A model generated the notes under the pieces. It did not search any database. It was not told where the DNA came from and was given only the letters and a program-made list of their open reading frames with translations. Below are positions 1 through 10,958 of a stretch of 64,000 nucleotides of DNA, in pieces. The translations under genes were made by a program, and so were the position numbers. How positions within the stretch are numbered: position 1 is the stretch's first letter; the number at the start of each line of letters is the position of its first letter. Origin of the DNA: Cenococcum geophilum 1.58 (Eukaryota > Ascomycota > Dothideomycetes > Gloniales > Gloniaceae); the NCBI GenBank assembly GCA_001692895.1, contig KV748233.1, positions 124,001-188,000 on the forward strand. The letters are read 5' to 3'.

Positions 1-74
1 TAACCTATATGCGTCTTTAATTGACGTCTTAATTGCCTTCCCCCGGCCGCGTAGTTAGTTTTTGTAAAGAAGTA

Positions 75-148
75 ACGTCTTAGCCACCTAGACGAGACAG
101 CCACCCACCCGAGACAGTGCACGGACCTCCTACGAAAATCAAAATCAA
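75..148 (+). repeat. Left terminal inverted repeat of the Fot1/pogo element
   Basis: 74 bp starting ACGTCTTAGCCACC; its reverse complement is at 1984-2057 with a single mismatch (CCTAG here, CCCAG in the partner). It is much better preserved than the coding interior. Confidence 0.95.
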
Positions 149-204
149 TTTGATATCAAAATCGACCCCAAAATCAACCCCAAAGTCAACCTAAATCTAC
201 CCTA

Positions 205-1950
205 TTATATAAATACACTATAATCCATTGGTAGTTCCTTCCAAACCTTCTTTGCAAAGGTAATAGCCCCCCGTAATGCAGCCTTCCTTTCCTTTACCCT
301 CTTCTCTTCCTGTTCCTTTTGAAGCTTTTTATCGTTCTTCTTCTGTGCCTCTGCTACTAATAAAACTCGTGCCTTCCCATAGGCAGCTCTTGTCTTACTA
401 ATACGCTCCTTCTTCTGTCTTTCAAGAAGCTCCTGATTTGTTCGCTTAAGGATTATATTATCAGCTACCGTACTTAATGTAAACTGCCGAATATTATGCA
501 CAACTTAAGAACGTAGGGGTGATGCACCTTGTAAGAGCTGCCTAAATATTTTAGTAAGTCTCTCCTCTACGGAAGGAGACACGGGTATATTAAATTTATA
601 GCCATTCTTGTCTGTAAAGCTTATACAGGAAGGAGTTATTGGCTGAATCTTTTTTAAAATAACCGAAGGGTTAAACAGTAGAAGGCCAGTTACCCGCCAT
701 GCACTTGCTATATTAGTTAATGATATAGCTTCGTCTCGTGCAGCTTAGTAATACTTAAGGAATATAGGCTTAGTAATATTAACAGCTCCATAGAAGGCGA
801 AGTCGTGGAGGCGTTTTTAATAGGCTTTTAATAAGGGGCTGAATATGCCAACATCTAGGGGTTAAAGTAGGTGTGTCGAATGAGGTGGTAGACAGAGAGG
901 GATAATCTTATAAGCCTCGCAATACTCAATAAATTGCATTGACACGTGGCTCTCGTGTCCGTTAAGAATTAATAGGCGATAGATTCCTTAAAGGCGTGGC
1001 TCTGTATACTGGTTAAAGTGTTTTAACTAATTAACTGCGATGTCCGAATTTGTCCACCCTGAATCGCTTACTTGAATCACTGTCTCGCGATCAAGTCCAG
1101 GTGATATCCAAGATCGTTGCATTTGCTTTCCTTAAAAGATAAGGTAGGGAGGTAATCGATATTGACCTCCTAATTGACCTCCTGATTGACTTCCTGATTG
1201 ACCTCCTGATTGACTTCCTGATTGACCTCTTGATCGATTTCCTGATTGACCTCCTGATTGACTTCCTGATTGACCTCCTGATTGACCTCCTAATTGACTT
1301 CCTGATTGGCCTCCTGATATGCACTCAATAATAGACACCCAATCGCGATTGCCCGGCTCTGTAATAAAGGCTTAAGCCTCTAATCGAGGAACAAGCACCT
1401 TAACCTTATCGCCTAACCCCATTACAATTCCTTTCTCATCCATATTGTATTGATCGCCTAGGGGAATTACGTACTTGGTAATAGTAGCTTTATAGAGATT
1501 AAACCACTCTTTAATAATCTCTGGATCCTTAGTATCCTTTTGCTTTTAATTAAGGCCTCGGGCGAATTAAGCTTTAAGCTCTAGGTGTCGGGTAAGGAAG
1601 TTTTTATACCAGTGTTGGCCAAGCTCTAGAGGACGCTTCTTTACAGTAAGGATACTTTTGGCCATAGATTCGAGGTGTTAAATTTAAGGTGGCTAACCCC
1701 AGGCTCCCATTATATTGATCCATTTAACTAGGGAGTCCTCCTTAATAACTGAGAGCTTTTAAAGCTTTTGGTGATACTCCTTACTTAATTAGCGGCCGTT
1801 GCGACAATGGTAAATAGAAGAAGGTAATAGATCGTATATTCGGGCAAGCAAACGGCCAGATTGATTAGGATTGGCTTCCAATAATTAAAGAACAATTTGC
1901 ATTCGATCTTCTTGGCCAAGCAACAGCAATTGGGGGGTAGTAGAGGACAT
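205..1950 (-). pseudogene. Fot1/pogo-family DDD transposase, RIP-degraded
   Basis: The relic reads from an ATG at 1950 to a stop at 205. The N-terminal third resembles the CENP-B-type helix-turn-helix region of fungal pogo transposases. The DDD core follows: first Asp in NMDEKG (1438-1440) intact, then the LIF-GKQ-QRSW block, the ILNGHESH block in which the second Asp is Asn (961-963, GAC to AAC), and the LPPHSTHLL-PLDVG block with the third Asp intact (853-855). The C-terminal part (205-501) is an open, Lys/Arg/Glu-rich, coiled-coil-like tail ending in KELPMDYSVFI. More than a dozen in-frame TAA/TAG codons sit where Gln or Trp is expected. A 52-residue SGGQ-type tandem insert lies between the first and second Asp. 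Family assignment is firm; activity is excluded. Confidence 0.93.
1162..1317 (-). repeat. 12-bp minisatellite, 13 units, in frame inside the transposase
   Basis: Thirteen consecutive 12-bp units of consensus TTGACCTCCTGA (156 bp, no length variants). Read on the coding strand each unit gives a tetrapeptide of the form SGGQ or SGSQ, with the two forms largely alternating. The array starts right after IIECI and stops before YRLPPYLIF, where ordinary Fot1-like transposases have only a few residues. Because the unit is a multiple of three the frame on both sides is kept. Confidence 0.95.
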
Positions 1951-1983
1951 AGTGGTGATGTAGTAGAGGAGTATTTTGATGTT

Positions 1984-2057
1984 TTGATTTTGATTTTCGT
2001 AGGAGGTCCGTGCACTGTCTCGGGTGGGTGGCTGTCTCGTCTGGGTGGCTAAGACGT
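1984..2057 (-). repeat. Right terminal inverted repeat of the Fot1/pogo element
   Basis: Reverse complement of 75-148 with one transition difference, ending GGCTAAGACGT directly before the TA duplication at 2058-2059. Confidence 0.95.
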
Positions 2058-2059
2058 TA

Positions 2060-2301
2060 ATAGTTAAATAACTTATATGCGTGTTTCCTTCCTTCTAAAT
2101 AGCGCTATTATAACGGAGTTATATCGGTAAGGTTGCGGCTATTTACTAAAAGGGTATTAGACGGTAAAGTATAAGGACACCTTGCTTATTGAGCTTAATC
2201 CTTTTCCTTAACACCTCACTTCCCATCATCAACCTTCATCCAATTTAGACGTATCTTTGATATATCATCAAGATTTTCTTCTTTTTTATCATCAATTCAA
2301 T
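2060..2301. other. Spacer between pogo element and gene relic; possible promoter/5' leader
   Basis: No coding relic seen. The last 100 bases are pyrimidine-rich with repeated CATCA/TCATC motifs directly before the ATG at 2302, similar in composition to fungal 5' leaders; this is only a compositional hint. Confidence 0.35.
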
Positions 2302-2780
2302 ATGCCTCTTTATTCTCCTACTAACTACTCTTTTAAGCAAATTCTATAGCGTATTCTAGCCCTGCCTTTGCATATAGAACCCTAACCCCCACTAACCCAT
2401 AACTAGTACTGGTCCTACCTAAATAATTTTACCTATACGTCTTTAAAAGATTAGAAATCTAATAATAGGATTCTGGAGGCTTATAATAAGACGCACTACG
2501 TTAGATCTAATACCTTTAGTCCTTATAATCAATGCATACGTACTAAGAGCGGCAGTTACGTTAAGGTAAGTTTTTCTATCCTTAATAGATTTCTATTACT
2601 AACTTTAAGCTTTAATAGCCTGGGCCTAAGTGGCGACGTTCCTTTAATATCCTTAACTACTATATCGCCCGGGCTCTCTCTTATTTTAGCGTAAATATTA
2701 AACAACTTAGCCAAATTTAAGACTATACCACGGCCATCTATACTGCCTATAATTCCTAGCAAGCTAGCTAGCAACGCCTA
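2302..2780 (+). pseudogene. Two-exon gene relic of unknown family, RIP-degraded
   Basis: From ATG 2302 one frame stays coherent for 264 bp to an intron donor at 2566 (start MPLYSPTNYSFKQI) with four in-frame TAG/TAA codons. After a 53-nt intron the same phase continues at 2619 with PGPKWRRSFNILNYYIARAL and runs to about 2780 with more stops. Restoring stops to Gln/Trp would give roughly 140 residues rich in Tyr, Asn and Ser. I do not recognise the family and see no retroelement motif in it. The intron and leader suggest a host-type gene duplicated and then mutated, or cargo of an element. The 3' end is uncertain because ambiguous bases begin at 2818. Confidence 0.45.
2566..2618 (+). other. 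Predicted 53-nt spliceosomal intron in the gene relic
   Basis: Donor GTAAGT at 2566, branch-like ACTAAC about 15 nt before the acceptor, acceptor TAG ending at 2618. Both flanking exons are in phase 0. Size and signals match typical filamentous-fungal introns. Confidence 0.5.
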
Positions 2781-2817
2781 ATATAAGAGTAAGGTTAGTA
2801 TACTAAGGATAGGGTAA

Positions 2818-2895
2818 NGGATNGGGGTGATAAGAAGAAGGTNNCNNTCTANTATAGNAAGGAGTTNNCGNATNCGNGTNAAGTTTCGAAAGAGN
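2818..2895. other. Cluster of ambiguous bases (N)
   Basis: Scattered single and double N characters within otherwise called sequence, between the gene relic and the left side of element S. Probably an assembly or consensus conflict between near-identical repeats; boundaries here should not be trusted. Confidence 0.8.
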
Positions 2896-3599
2896 ATAAT
2901 ATAATATAGTATTAGGTAGGTTACCCTTCGGGTACCTAGCAGATAGGTAATTAACAGTTGCTATAGCAAGGTCTCGGTGGTTCTAGACTATACCAGCCAG
3001 CTAACATCTCTATTCATTCTAGGCTTAAGTATATCTTTATTAACTATAAGCTTACGCCATAAGAGCTTTATTAGTATTAGTTTAGACCTAATATTAGTAT
3101 TAAGCGTTTAAGAGTCTCTGCTCTAGCTATATCTTATTATCCTACCCCTATTTTCATACCTACTTATACACCTACTAAGGGATCTAGATCCCATTCTTGT
3201 TAGCCATTACTTAGTGGCCTAATGGATACTAATCCTACTCCTAATAATAAGGCATAGTGGCTTTTTAGATTGGGCATTTGTGGTTTAGACTTTTAGGATT
3301 CGTTCTTATACATAGTAGCAATTAAGGACCTCGATTAGGTGCTTAGAAAGGCCTCGTAAGGCTTTTAGAAAGGGCTTAGAAGCCCTAAAAACAATATTCC
3401 TAGTATAGATTAATAAATAGGAATGCAATTCTAGCAAAATGCCCTATTAACTCTATACTATGTACGTAAAAAGGCTAAGGACCTATCCTACCTTAGGCCG
3501 TAGCCCTATCCCTATAGTTTCCGGAGCCTATCCGTTCTATATCCGATTTGACCTATTTACTCTTTTCGCAAGCTTTCTTTATAGGTCGCGATAACACCA

Positions 3600-6500
3600 T
3601 AGTATTAGAGCGCTTTCTATAACTTACAGATTATAGATCTTGGTCCCAATATTCTTTTAGAATATCTTTATAATAATTAAGGTAATCCTCTAGTTCCTAT
3701 ATAGAGTCCTCAGCGGGCCAGCCTAGCTATTTAACTTTAAATTAAAGCTTGTTCTTAACAGACTTATAGCATAGTATAGCTTCAACCTTATACCGCTCGC
3801 CCACCACCTTAGGGTGTTTAATTAGGCCTAGATAGAAGTTCTTTTCCGGCGGTAGTCTATACTATAGCTCTAGTAGGTTTATATAAAACACTAGATATAT
3901 ATAGGCTATAGATAGGGGTAGCTAGAGATAATAGGCTAGCTTACTAATTCGTTCCTTAACTTAGAAGGGACCTAGGTATCTTATATTAAGCTTCTTTAAT
4001 AGTTAACGGGTCTTAATATTTGTTAAACGTAATAGAACCTTATCGCCTATTCCAAAATGCTTATTTTAGTACTTACGGTTATACTAAAGTATTTACTGCT
4101 CTTAGGCATCTTATAGGCTCTACTTCGCATACTTCTATTACTCCTCCTATTCCTAAAGGTATCCTTATACTCTCCGGTAGATATCCTTAGACTTCTTAGT
4201 AGGATCCTATAACTAATTATATAGCCTTAGCTAGTAATTATCGGGTATACTATTAAACCTAAATAGTCGGACGCTATAGGCAATCTAGATTAGTATATAC
4301 TTATGCGATATATATTACTTTAAATTATAAGCGTACTCCGCGTATAAAAGTAGCTCGCACTAGTTGTCTTGCTAGTAGTTTAAATACATCTATAGGTAAG
4401 ACTCTAGTTCCTAGTTCTAGCGTTCCATTTACCCATCCGTCTATAAATAAAAAGCCGTACTATAACGGTGGTCTATCTTTAAATGGAAGCATAAATCCGA
4501 CCAGTACTAACTTATAAAAACGCTGCCCCTATTAGTAATAATAGAGTGCGGCTAATCTACTTTAAGAAAGCATTTCTCCTTAATTAGGTTGGCGAGCTCT
4601 TATATATTAATCGTCTTATTAATAGGAAGGTATTGGACGTACTTTAAAAACCTATTGATAAGTACGAGGACCGAATTGTATGTTCGTCCTTAGCTATCTT
4701 TAGATGGCGGGAGATCCGTAATAAAGTCCATAGCGTAATATCGCTATGGCTTACTAGCGGGAGGAACTAATTTAAGTAGACCCTATAGCCTATACCTGCG
4801 GATCTTATATACTTAACACTTCTCGCAATAGCTAATATACTCCTTTACTTCCTAATTAAGCCTTAACCAATAGTATTTGCGCTAAAGTAATTCTACTGTC
4901 TTTGCTTAACCGTAGTGGCCGCCTAAAGGATCATTATAATTCTTTATAAGAATCTTCTGTCGTAGATTTACTTCTTATAGCACCTAAACCTTACCACCTC
5001 TATATAGTAGGCCTATCGGGTCTAGTTCCCAATAGTAGCGCCTAGTAGCTTCCTTTCCGTTATATTTCCGGTCTACTTCCGCATTAAGGATAGCATAGGA
5101 AGCGTCCCTCCGTTGCACCTTATAGATAAGGTCCATTAACCTTTTAGATAGTTCCTAAGTAAAAGCTATTTCGTCCTATACTGCTCTAAGTATAAGACTA
5201 AATAGTACTATAGATTTTATAACTCTTCGATACGCATATATTAGGAAGGCCGCTATAAGGTTAAAGTCCTTTAGTTATTACAGGGCTCCGAGTTCTAATT
5301 GCTCTATGGCTTCGCTATTAGTTTAAGGGGATAGCTTAGCAATTAGGGATAGTATATTACTAGGTTCTGAGAATGTATTAGGGACGTCCTATCTAGGTAT
5401 ATTCGGACCCTTATCGGCAATAGACCAGGTACTAGCTAGAATATTAGTGGAAACCAATAGGGCTTATACCGCCTAAGACTTAGTATATAGAGCTATAGGT
5501 GCTTAAGCATCCTATACCTAAAGCTTATTCTATAATATAGGGAGCAAGATATCTATTATCTGTTTTCCTTCTCCCGTTTTAAAGCCTTTGGTATAATCTG
5601 GCCATTATGACAGTCTATTAGCAGGGTTATTTTCCCCTAGCTTATATTCGATCTCAAAATCAAACTATATAAGCTCTTCTGCCTATTTAGCTTGTCGAGG
5701 TGTAAGCTCCTTTATAGTTATAAAGTAGCGTAAATTATAGTAATCTAAGAGTATACGAGTGGTATAGCTCGCGTACTTAAGGTAGTATCGCCACTGTTTA
5801 AAGCAGTTAACTATAGCCAGCAGTTCCTTATCGTAGGTATAATACCTAACTTTAGGTCCCTAGAATTTTCTATTATAAAATATTACTGGTCTCTAATAGA
5901 GCTGGGTAGTATCCGGATGCCTATTAGGTTATAGTAGGATACTAATAAGGGCAAAATTCAATACATTAGTGATTATCATTAATGGATAATCTAGGTTGAA
6001 ATGCCATAGCAATAGAGCTTCTATAAACTTTACGCGAAGTTCCTAAAAGGCCTTCTAAACCTTTCCGGGCTATAACCATAGCTTATACTATTTAGTTGGT
6101 CCCTTTTTAGTTTTCTTCCTTACTACCTTTAAGCCTTTTACTCCTTAGGTTGGGTCTTAAAAAGCTTCCATAATATAGTTAGATAAGTATTAGGTGACGT
6201 CCGAGTAGTTATAGATAAAGCGCCTATAGAAATTAGTAAAGCCTAGGAATACTTAAACATCCTAGTAGCTCTTTAGCTCCGGCCACTCCTAAATCATCTA
6301 CACCTATACTAGGTCTATAACTACACCTATAGGCGTTATAATATAATCTAGAAACTTGACCTACTTAGTGTTAAAGATATACTTTAACGCCTTAGCGTAG
6401 AGGCCCCAATTATCTAAACGTTCCAGTACTTCGCGGACGTATTACTTATATTAATCCTCATCTTCTAAGTAGATTAAGATATTATCTAAATAGATGACGC

Positions 6501-7990
6501 ATATACGGTTGACTAGTCCCCCTAAGGCTCTATAAATATACAATTAAAATATTATAGGCGTATTGGCTAGCCCGAAAGGCATCACTAGATACTTAAAGTG
6601 GCCGTATTAGGTCTTAAAAGCGGTCTTCCACTTATCCCCTTCTTTAATACAGAGCCTATAATAGGCGTCTTATAGATCTAACTTCGTAAAGATCTTCGCC
6701 CTAAATAGTTAATCCAGCATTTCACTAACTAGTAATAGTAGGTAATGGTTCTTAATTATAATCTTGTTAAGACCGCGATAGTCTACGTATAGCCTTATAG
6801 TTCTATCTGGTTTTAGGATAAAGAGGATCGGCGCGCCTAATGGTAACTTATTGGGCTAGATCTATCCCTTTTCTAGTAAGCCATCGAGGTACTCCTATAG
6901 GATCTTAAGCTCTTTACGCGAGAGGTTATAGATAGGAAGGTTTAGCGGTTATTTACCTTCTTCTAGATTAATTGCATAATTGTACTCCAAGTTTTATAGT
7001 AGGACTTTAGCTCTCCTACCTAAAAATACCCTTAGTAAGTCCCTTAGGCCTACTAGAATATTTAATAAATTAGGGTTATATTTATCCTCCGCGTCATTAT
7101 TAGGTAGGTCCCGGAGCTCCCTTAAGATACTTGCGGGCAGCGTTATACGCTATAGTAGTTGCTTATATATAGTTGCTACTGTATATTACACCGTTTTATA
7201 CGGTAGCCAGTAAAGGGTAAGGAAATCCTTAACGCAGCGCTTAAGATACCGTAGCATACTCTTTACATATTGCTTAAGCTAGAGTAACTTATAACAGTTA
7301 AAGTATCTTATAAGATCCTTAAAATCGCCGCCTTCCTATAATATCTCCGCGACCTATCCAGCAGTTCCCTATAGGGTCTCCGTTATAAAGGGGTTATTAC
7401 CTATACTAGGCTCTATACCTATTTTACTATTAAATAGGGGTTAGATCTAATACTCCTTTAGGTATAGAGCGTACACTATTTCACCTAGGGCTACATTCTC
7501 TAGGATATCCTTTAGGCTTATTAGTAATATGCGCCCTTTTAAATCTTTATTATTCTACTATTTAAAGGCTCCTATTTTAAAGCGTATCTTAGGATCTACT
7601 TTCATAAGCTAAGGGTATCTAAGGATAAGGTTATAACCTATAAAGTTAGCCGCCTAGAAGGGTTACGGGCTAACCACCTTAGTGCGGTTATGCATGTCGG
7701 CCACTAATACTATAAGCTTATAGGCACTATATAGCTTAATCTAATGCTTATCTAGAAAGCCTATAATAGGTTTCCGCTACCTTTACGATGAGATAAGTTT
7801 ATGCTCTTTTACCAAATTATATCATATAAGATTAATTTCGGCGCCGCTGTTATATAGTGCTTAGAACTATCATATCTTACCTATAAGGAGTGTTATTTCT
7901 AGCTTAATAGCAATACGGAGAGTCTCTCCTTCTATATCTTGCCCTAGTTGCAGCTAAAAAAAATCCGCGACTAGGGCTTTTCTTTTTTTA
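3600..7990 (-). pseudogene. Pol relic of S (PR-RT-RNase H-IN-chromodomain)
   Basis: Read right to left. Protease: LYNSGAEINL around 7840-7865, the active Asp being Asn. Reverse transcriptase: about 7000-6200 with the catalytic box as VIYLDN (6481-6492), second Asp to Asn. RNase H tail: ITIKELTPRQA and FDFEIEYKLGENN near 5640-5760. Integrase: EYISYCEKCKIYK zinc segment near 4810-4850, AMDFITDLPPS with an intact Asp near 4710-4740, and SIITNRGSVFIS in which the second Asp is Asn. Chromodomain: FKVK-LGWPAEDSI near 3690-3745. Dozens of TAA/TAG stops. The domain order (IN after RT/RH) makes it Ty3/Gypsy, and the chromodomain places it among chromoviruses. Confidence 0.88.
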
Positions 7991-7999
7991 GATTATTAG

Positions 8000-9650
8000 T
8001 GCGGTTATTGCCCTACTTATTTTTCTAATAAAATCTACCTCCGGAGTTTTCTCTTAACTTCTTAGAGTGTTTCTATAAAGGTGCCAGATAGGTATTAGGT
8101 TGGCCCTAAGAGTCTTTCCCGTTATTTAAGGCCCCTAACTTTAACCCTTTTGAAGTTCTCTTTAAGAACGGCTTCTTTAAAGGTTGGGTCTGCCCTACGT
8201 TACTACTAGAGTGCCTACGCTTCTAGTGACCCTCTAGCTTCCTACTAGAAGAGGTCTAGTTCCTTACTGTATCTTTAGCGTTTAGAACTGCTTATTTAAA
8301 ATCTATATATATATAGTAATCCGCAATAGGGCTCCCACGCGCTTTATTTCGTCACAAATTACTAGCTTAATTCTAGCCTAGATAAACCCAATCTTCTCCT
8401 TCTTACGGATGCTACTGTCCTTATTTTTAAAGAGCTCTAGATCTATCTACTAAGTATAAGTTTCTATAAAGTTTATAAACTAACGGAAGTTATAGCGGTC
8501 CAACTGTGTCCTATTCCAGAATAGCTCTGCATTATTATATTATACAATATACGGATCTTAAGTCCATTTCTTTAGGAAGGTTTGCAACTATAGCTATATA
8601 GTAATTTGCTCTTTATTAAGCTAATTAAGTGCAATCTAGTTTAGTAATTAGTCTTTAATCTTACTAATAATCCAGCGTATACGCTCTTTGGTATCATCTT
8701 ATATTATTAGCATCTTAAAAAAGTTATCTACCTTATAAACCCAATCGTCTAACTACCGGGCATTAGGTCTATAGCGGAGTTCTAAACTATTAGAAGCCTT
8801 AGCTAGTTAGTCTATATCCTTTTTCTATTTATAGCGTAGATAACTCTCTAAGTCTTCTATACCTCCTTAGGTAGATACTAGGTAGCTCCTAAAAAGCCCT
8901 TAGCCTTAACTAAGTTATAAAAGAATTTACCTAGCTTAGATTAGACCCTACTAAATCTAGATTTACCTTTAGAGGGTTCTAATATATTTATTAGTGGCTT
9001 CCTTCCATATGGCTTCTAAGAGCCTTATAACAGCTTCCTAATATCCGTCTTAAAGGAGATTAGTATAGGGCTCTTAACCTTCTAAACTTGGGCCTAGGGA
9101 GGCTTCTGCTATAGAGGTAGTATTAGTACTAGTAGCTAGTATAGGCTTTCTAATAAGGCTTGGGTCTTAAGTTAGTAATTAGCTTAAATTACCCAAAGGG
9201 GTAGGCCTGCTTAGCTTGTAAGCAGTCTATATACCGCTACTATGCTAATTATAGGCCGGTGGTCTTCTAGGAGGGTTCCGGTTGGTTCCCTAGTTAGACA
9301 TATTAGTATATTCCTTTAGCATTTCTGGCTTAAGGGAAGATCTTAAAGTTGCCTCTAGCGCTTAATCTTCTAATTAGCCTAGGTGGGGCTAAAGGGGTTC
9401 CAGTTGCTTTCCGGCAGCGTTATAACCGTTATAAAGGGTATCTGCGTTTTTCTTAGCGGTAACCGTAGGTATATAAGAGTCTTTAAGCTCCTAAAGCATC
9501 TAGGTATTAGGGCTTATTCGGCCGTCTTACCTAGAGGGTTATATTATCGCAATCTCTCGCTATTAGAGGGACCTTCCTGCCTTTACGCAACGGCTTTCCA
9601 TAAGGTATCCGTGGAGTTTCCGTTTAAGTCGTCGCAAGATTTTAAGGGAG
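8000..9650 (-). pseudogene. Gag relic of S
   Basis: Minus-strand coding relic with many TAA/TAG codons. Between about 8500 and 8760 the retrotransposon gag-type core can be followed: a block containing DDTKERIRWIISKIKD, then QLQTFLKKW and a TQLDRYNFR segment. Around 8015-8060 there is a decayed zinc-knuckle-like segment with RFY, GNNRTN and a basic tail, consistent with CCHC in which the Cys codons were altered. Gag forms the particle and binds the element RNA. The start codon is not clear. Confidence 0.65.
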
Positions 9651-9655
9651 AATAA

Positions 9656-9942
9656 TAGTTATAAAAAAAAGATATAAACAAACAATCTGGTCCTTAAAGC
9701 CGACTACCCTTCTAAAAAAGAGTAGGAAGGATTTAAATATAAGGGGATTTTGTAGATAGGGGGCTATAAGGACACGATTATAGAATAGGATAGATTGGTA
9801 AGAGAGACGAATCCTTAAGGAGGTAAGGCCTCTGGGATTGTGGAGACTATATATTACGGGCACGTGCCTTTGGCACGTAACCGGCAACTATCTAAGGGGC
9901 GTCCGGGGGTTGTCCTAAGGGCAACCTAAGGTGTCCGTAATA
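9656..9942 (-). repeat. 5' LTR of S (single, no partner found)
   Basis: Non-coding block between the gag relic and LINE A, starting in the sense direction with TATTACGGACACC. It contains two short GC-rich inverted repeats: ACGTGCC/GGCACGT around 9862-9880, and GGTTGTCC/GGGCAACC around 9906-9927, which has one transition mismatch. The inner limit is approximate. Confidence 0.55.
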
Positions 9943-9947
9943 ATATC

Positions 9948-10500
9948 CCTTACAGCTAAAGATAATTAATAGTCTAATCTAGGGTGAACTATTGCGCGAC
10001 CTATATACCAAGGTAGTAATTATAGGCAACTTTAATTAGTATAATCCGCTATAGGGAGGAAGTTATATTAGTACTATATTAACACAGGAAGAAAGCGCGC
10101 TAATTATTAACTTTATAGCGGACTAGTTACTCTAAAGCCTACTTCTAGTAAAAGTACCTATATTTAAGAGCAATGTAGGGCAAATATTAATAATTAACCT
10201 TATACTTATAACCCTAGGCCTAGTAAGTAAACTAGTAAAGTACGCTATCTAGAAATATAAGTATGGGTTAAACTATAGAGCTATTTATACTAGCTTTTAG
10301 GTTAATATAGATATATAGAAGAGCTAAAAGAGGCTATTTATTAAGAATATAAACTAAGATAAAATTTAAAAAGATATAGAGCAATAGAAAGAGATAGGAT
10401 TCCCTATAAAAGATATAAACGAAATAGTTAACTGCCTTAATAGGGGGGTTGGTGAAGCCCTTAAAACACACTACTAGTGGGCTAAGCTATTACTATATAT
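9948..10500 (+). mobile_element. LINE A (Tad1-like), 5' fragment
   Basis: Closely matches LINE B at about 43580-44122 (same strand) and is continued after the U1 insertion at 38484. It encodes the end of the endonuclease domain, including VVIIGNFN (GDFN with Asp to Asn), and part of the linker to RT. Everything upstream of this point, including ORF1, is missing; sequence next to it belongs to the LTR of S. Confidence 0.88.
9948..10500 (+). pseudogene. LINE A ORF2 relic, endonuclease end
   Basis: Apurinic-type endonuclease C-terminal part of a Tad1-like ORF2. The motif expected as VVVGDFN reads VIIGNFN, so a metal-binding Asp is lost. Stops are TAA/TAG. The frame continues at 38489 if U1 is removed. 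Confidence 0.8.
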
Positions 10501-10919
10501 TGTTACGGACGCTTTAAGTACGATATTATAACTACTTAGAGAAGAGTCGGAAGAAGCTAGTTGGTTAATATAAGCACGGTCTAGAATAGAACCCGTAGAA
10601 CTATGTAATAAGGAATGGTAAGTAAGGTTATATAATATAATCTATATAATCTGGGTAATCTATAAGATCTATAACAGAGCGAATAGAGCAGATAGAGTAG
10701 ATAGAGTAACGACTTTCTTAGGAGTACGGTTGTGTATTTAAGGACCCTTAGTCCCTACCTAGATAGTTCCTTCCTTATAATAATTCTTAGAATATAATTA
10801 GAGTTAATCTGTTAGGCAACTACTCCACTAGTTATTATTACGTTGTTAACTTTATTTATACCTATATACCTAGCCCATTAACGAGTCTACCGTAGTTCCT
10901 ACTACAAGGCTCCGTTATA
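10501..10919 (+). repeat. U1 5' LTR
   Basis: About 419 bp beginning TGTTACGGACGCTTTAAG and ending TCCGTTATA. Matches 38064-38483 and the U2 LTR at 46396-46816. It contains a short AGATAGAGTA-type tandem repeat near 10680-10710. Confidence 0.93.
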
Positions 10920-10958
10920 TAATTACTACTATAGTTACGGTTTAATAAGTCAAATAAC

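Larger units (their letters stand above)
75..2057 (-). mobile_element. Fot1/pogo-like DNA transposon (Tc1/mariner superfamily), complete but dead
   Basis: A 1,983-bp element bounded by 74-bp terminal inverted repeats that differ at one position, and flanked on both sides by the dinucleotide TA (73-74 and 2058-2059), the target-site duplication typical of Tc1/mariner elements. It carries one transposase relic on the minus strand that spans almost the whole interior, the usual design of fungal Fot1/pogo elements of about 2 kb. Ends and spacing are complete, but the transposase has many in-frame stops and one altered catalytic residue, so the copy is inactive by itself. The ends could in principle still be recognised by a transposase from elsewhere. 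Confidence 0.93.
2903..9942 (-). mobile_element. Ty3/Gypsy chromodomain retrotransposon relic 'S'
   Basis: About 7 kb read on the minus strand in the order LTR, gag with zinc knuckle, protease, reverse transcriptase, RNase H, integrase, chromodomain. The 5' LTR is at about 9656-9942, starting TATTACGG in the sense direction (TGTTACGG with one RIP-type change). I could not find a matching 3' LTR on the left side: 2903-3290 holds no recognisable copy of it, so the left boundary is approximate and the element may be 3'-truncated next to the N cluster at 2818-2895. On the right, S abuts LINE A sequence directly, suggesting it inserted into that LINE. Confidence 0.7.

Noticed and set aside
1091..1324. 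77-residue open frame of SIRR/SIRK repeats
   Set aside because: It is another frame of the 12-bp minisatellite; the conserved transposase blocks on both sides are in the SGGQ frame.
9383..9887. Open frames around 9383-9655 (+) and 9642-9887 (-)
   Set aside because: They cover the S gag start antisense and the S LTR; no recognisable motif and no support beyond length.
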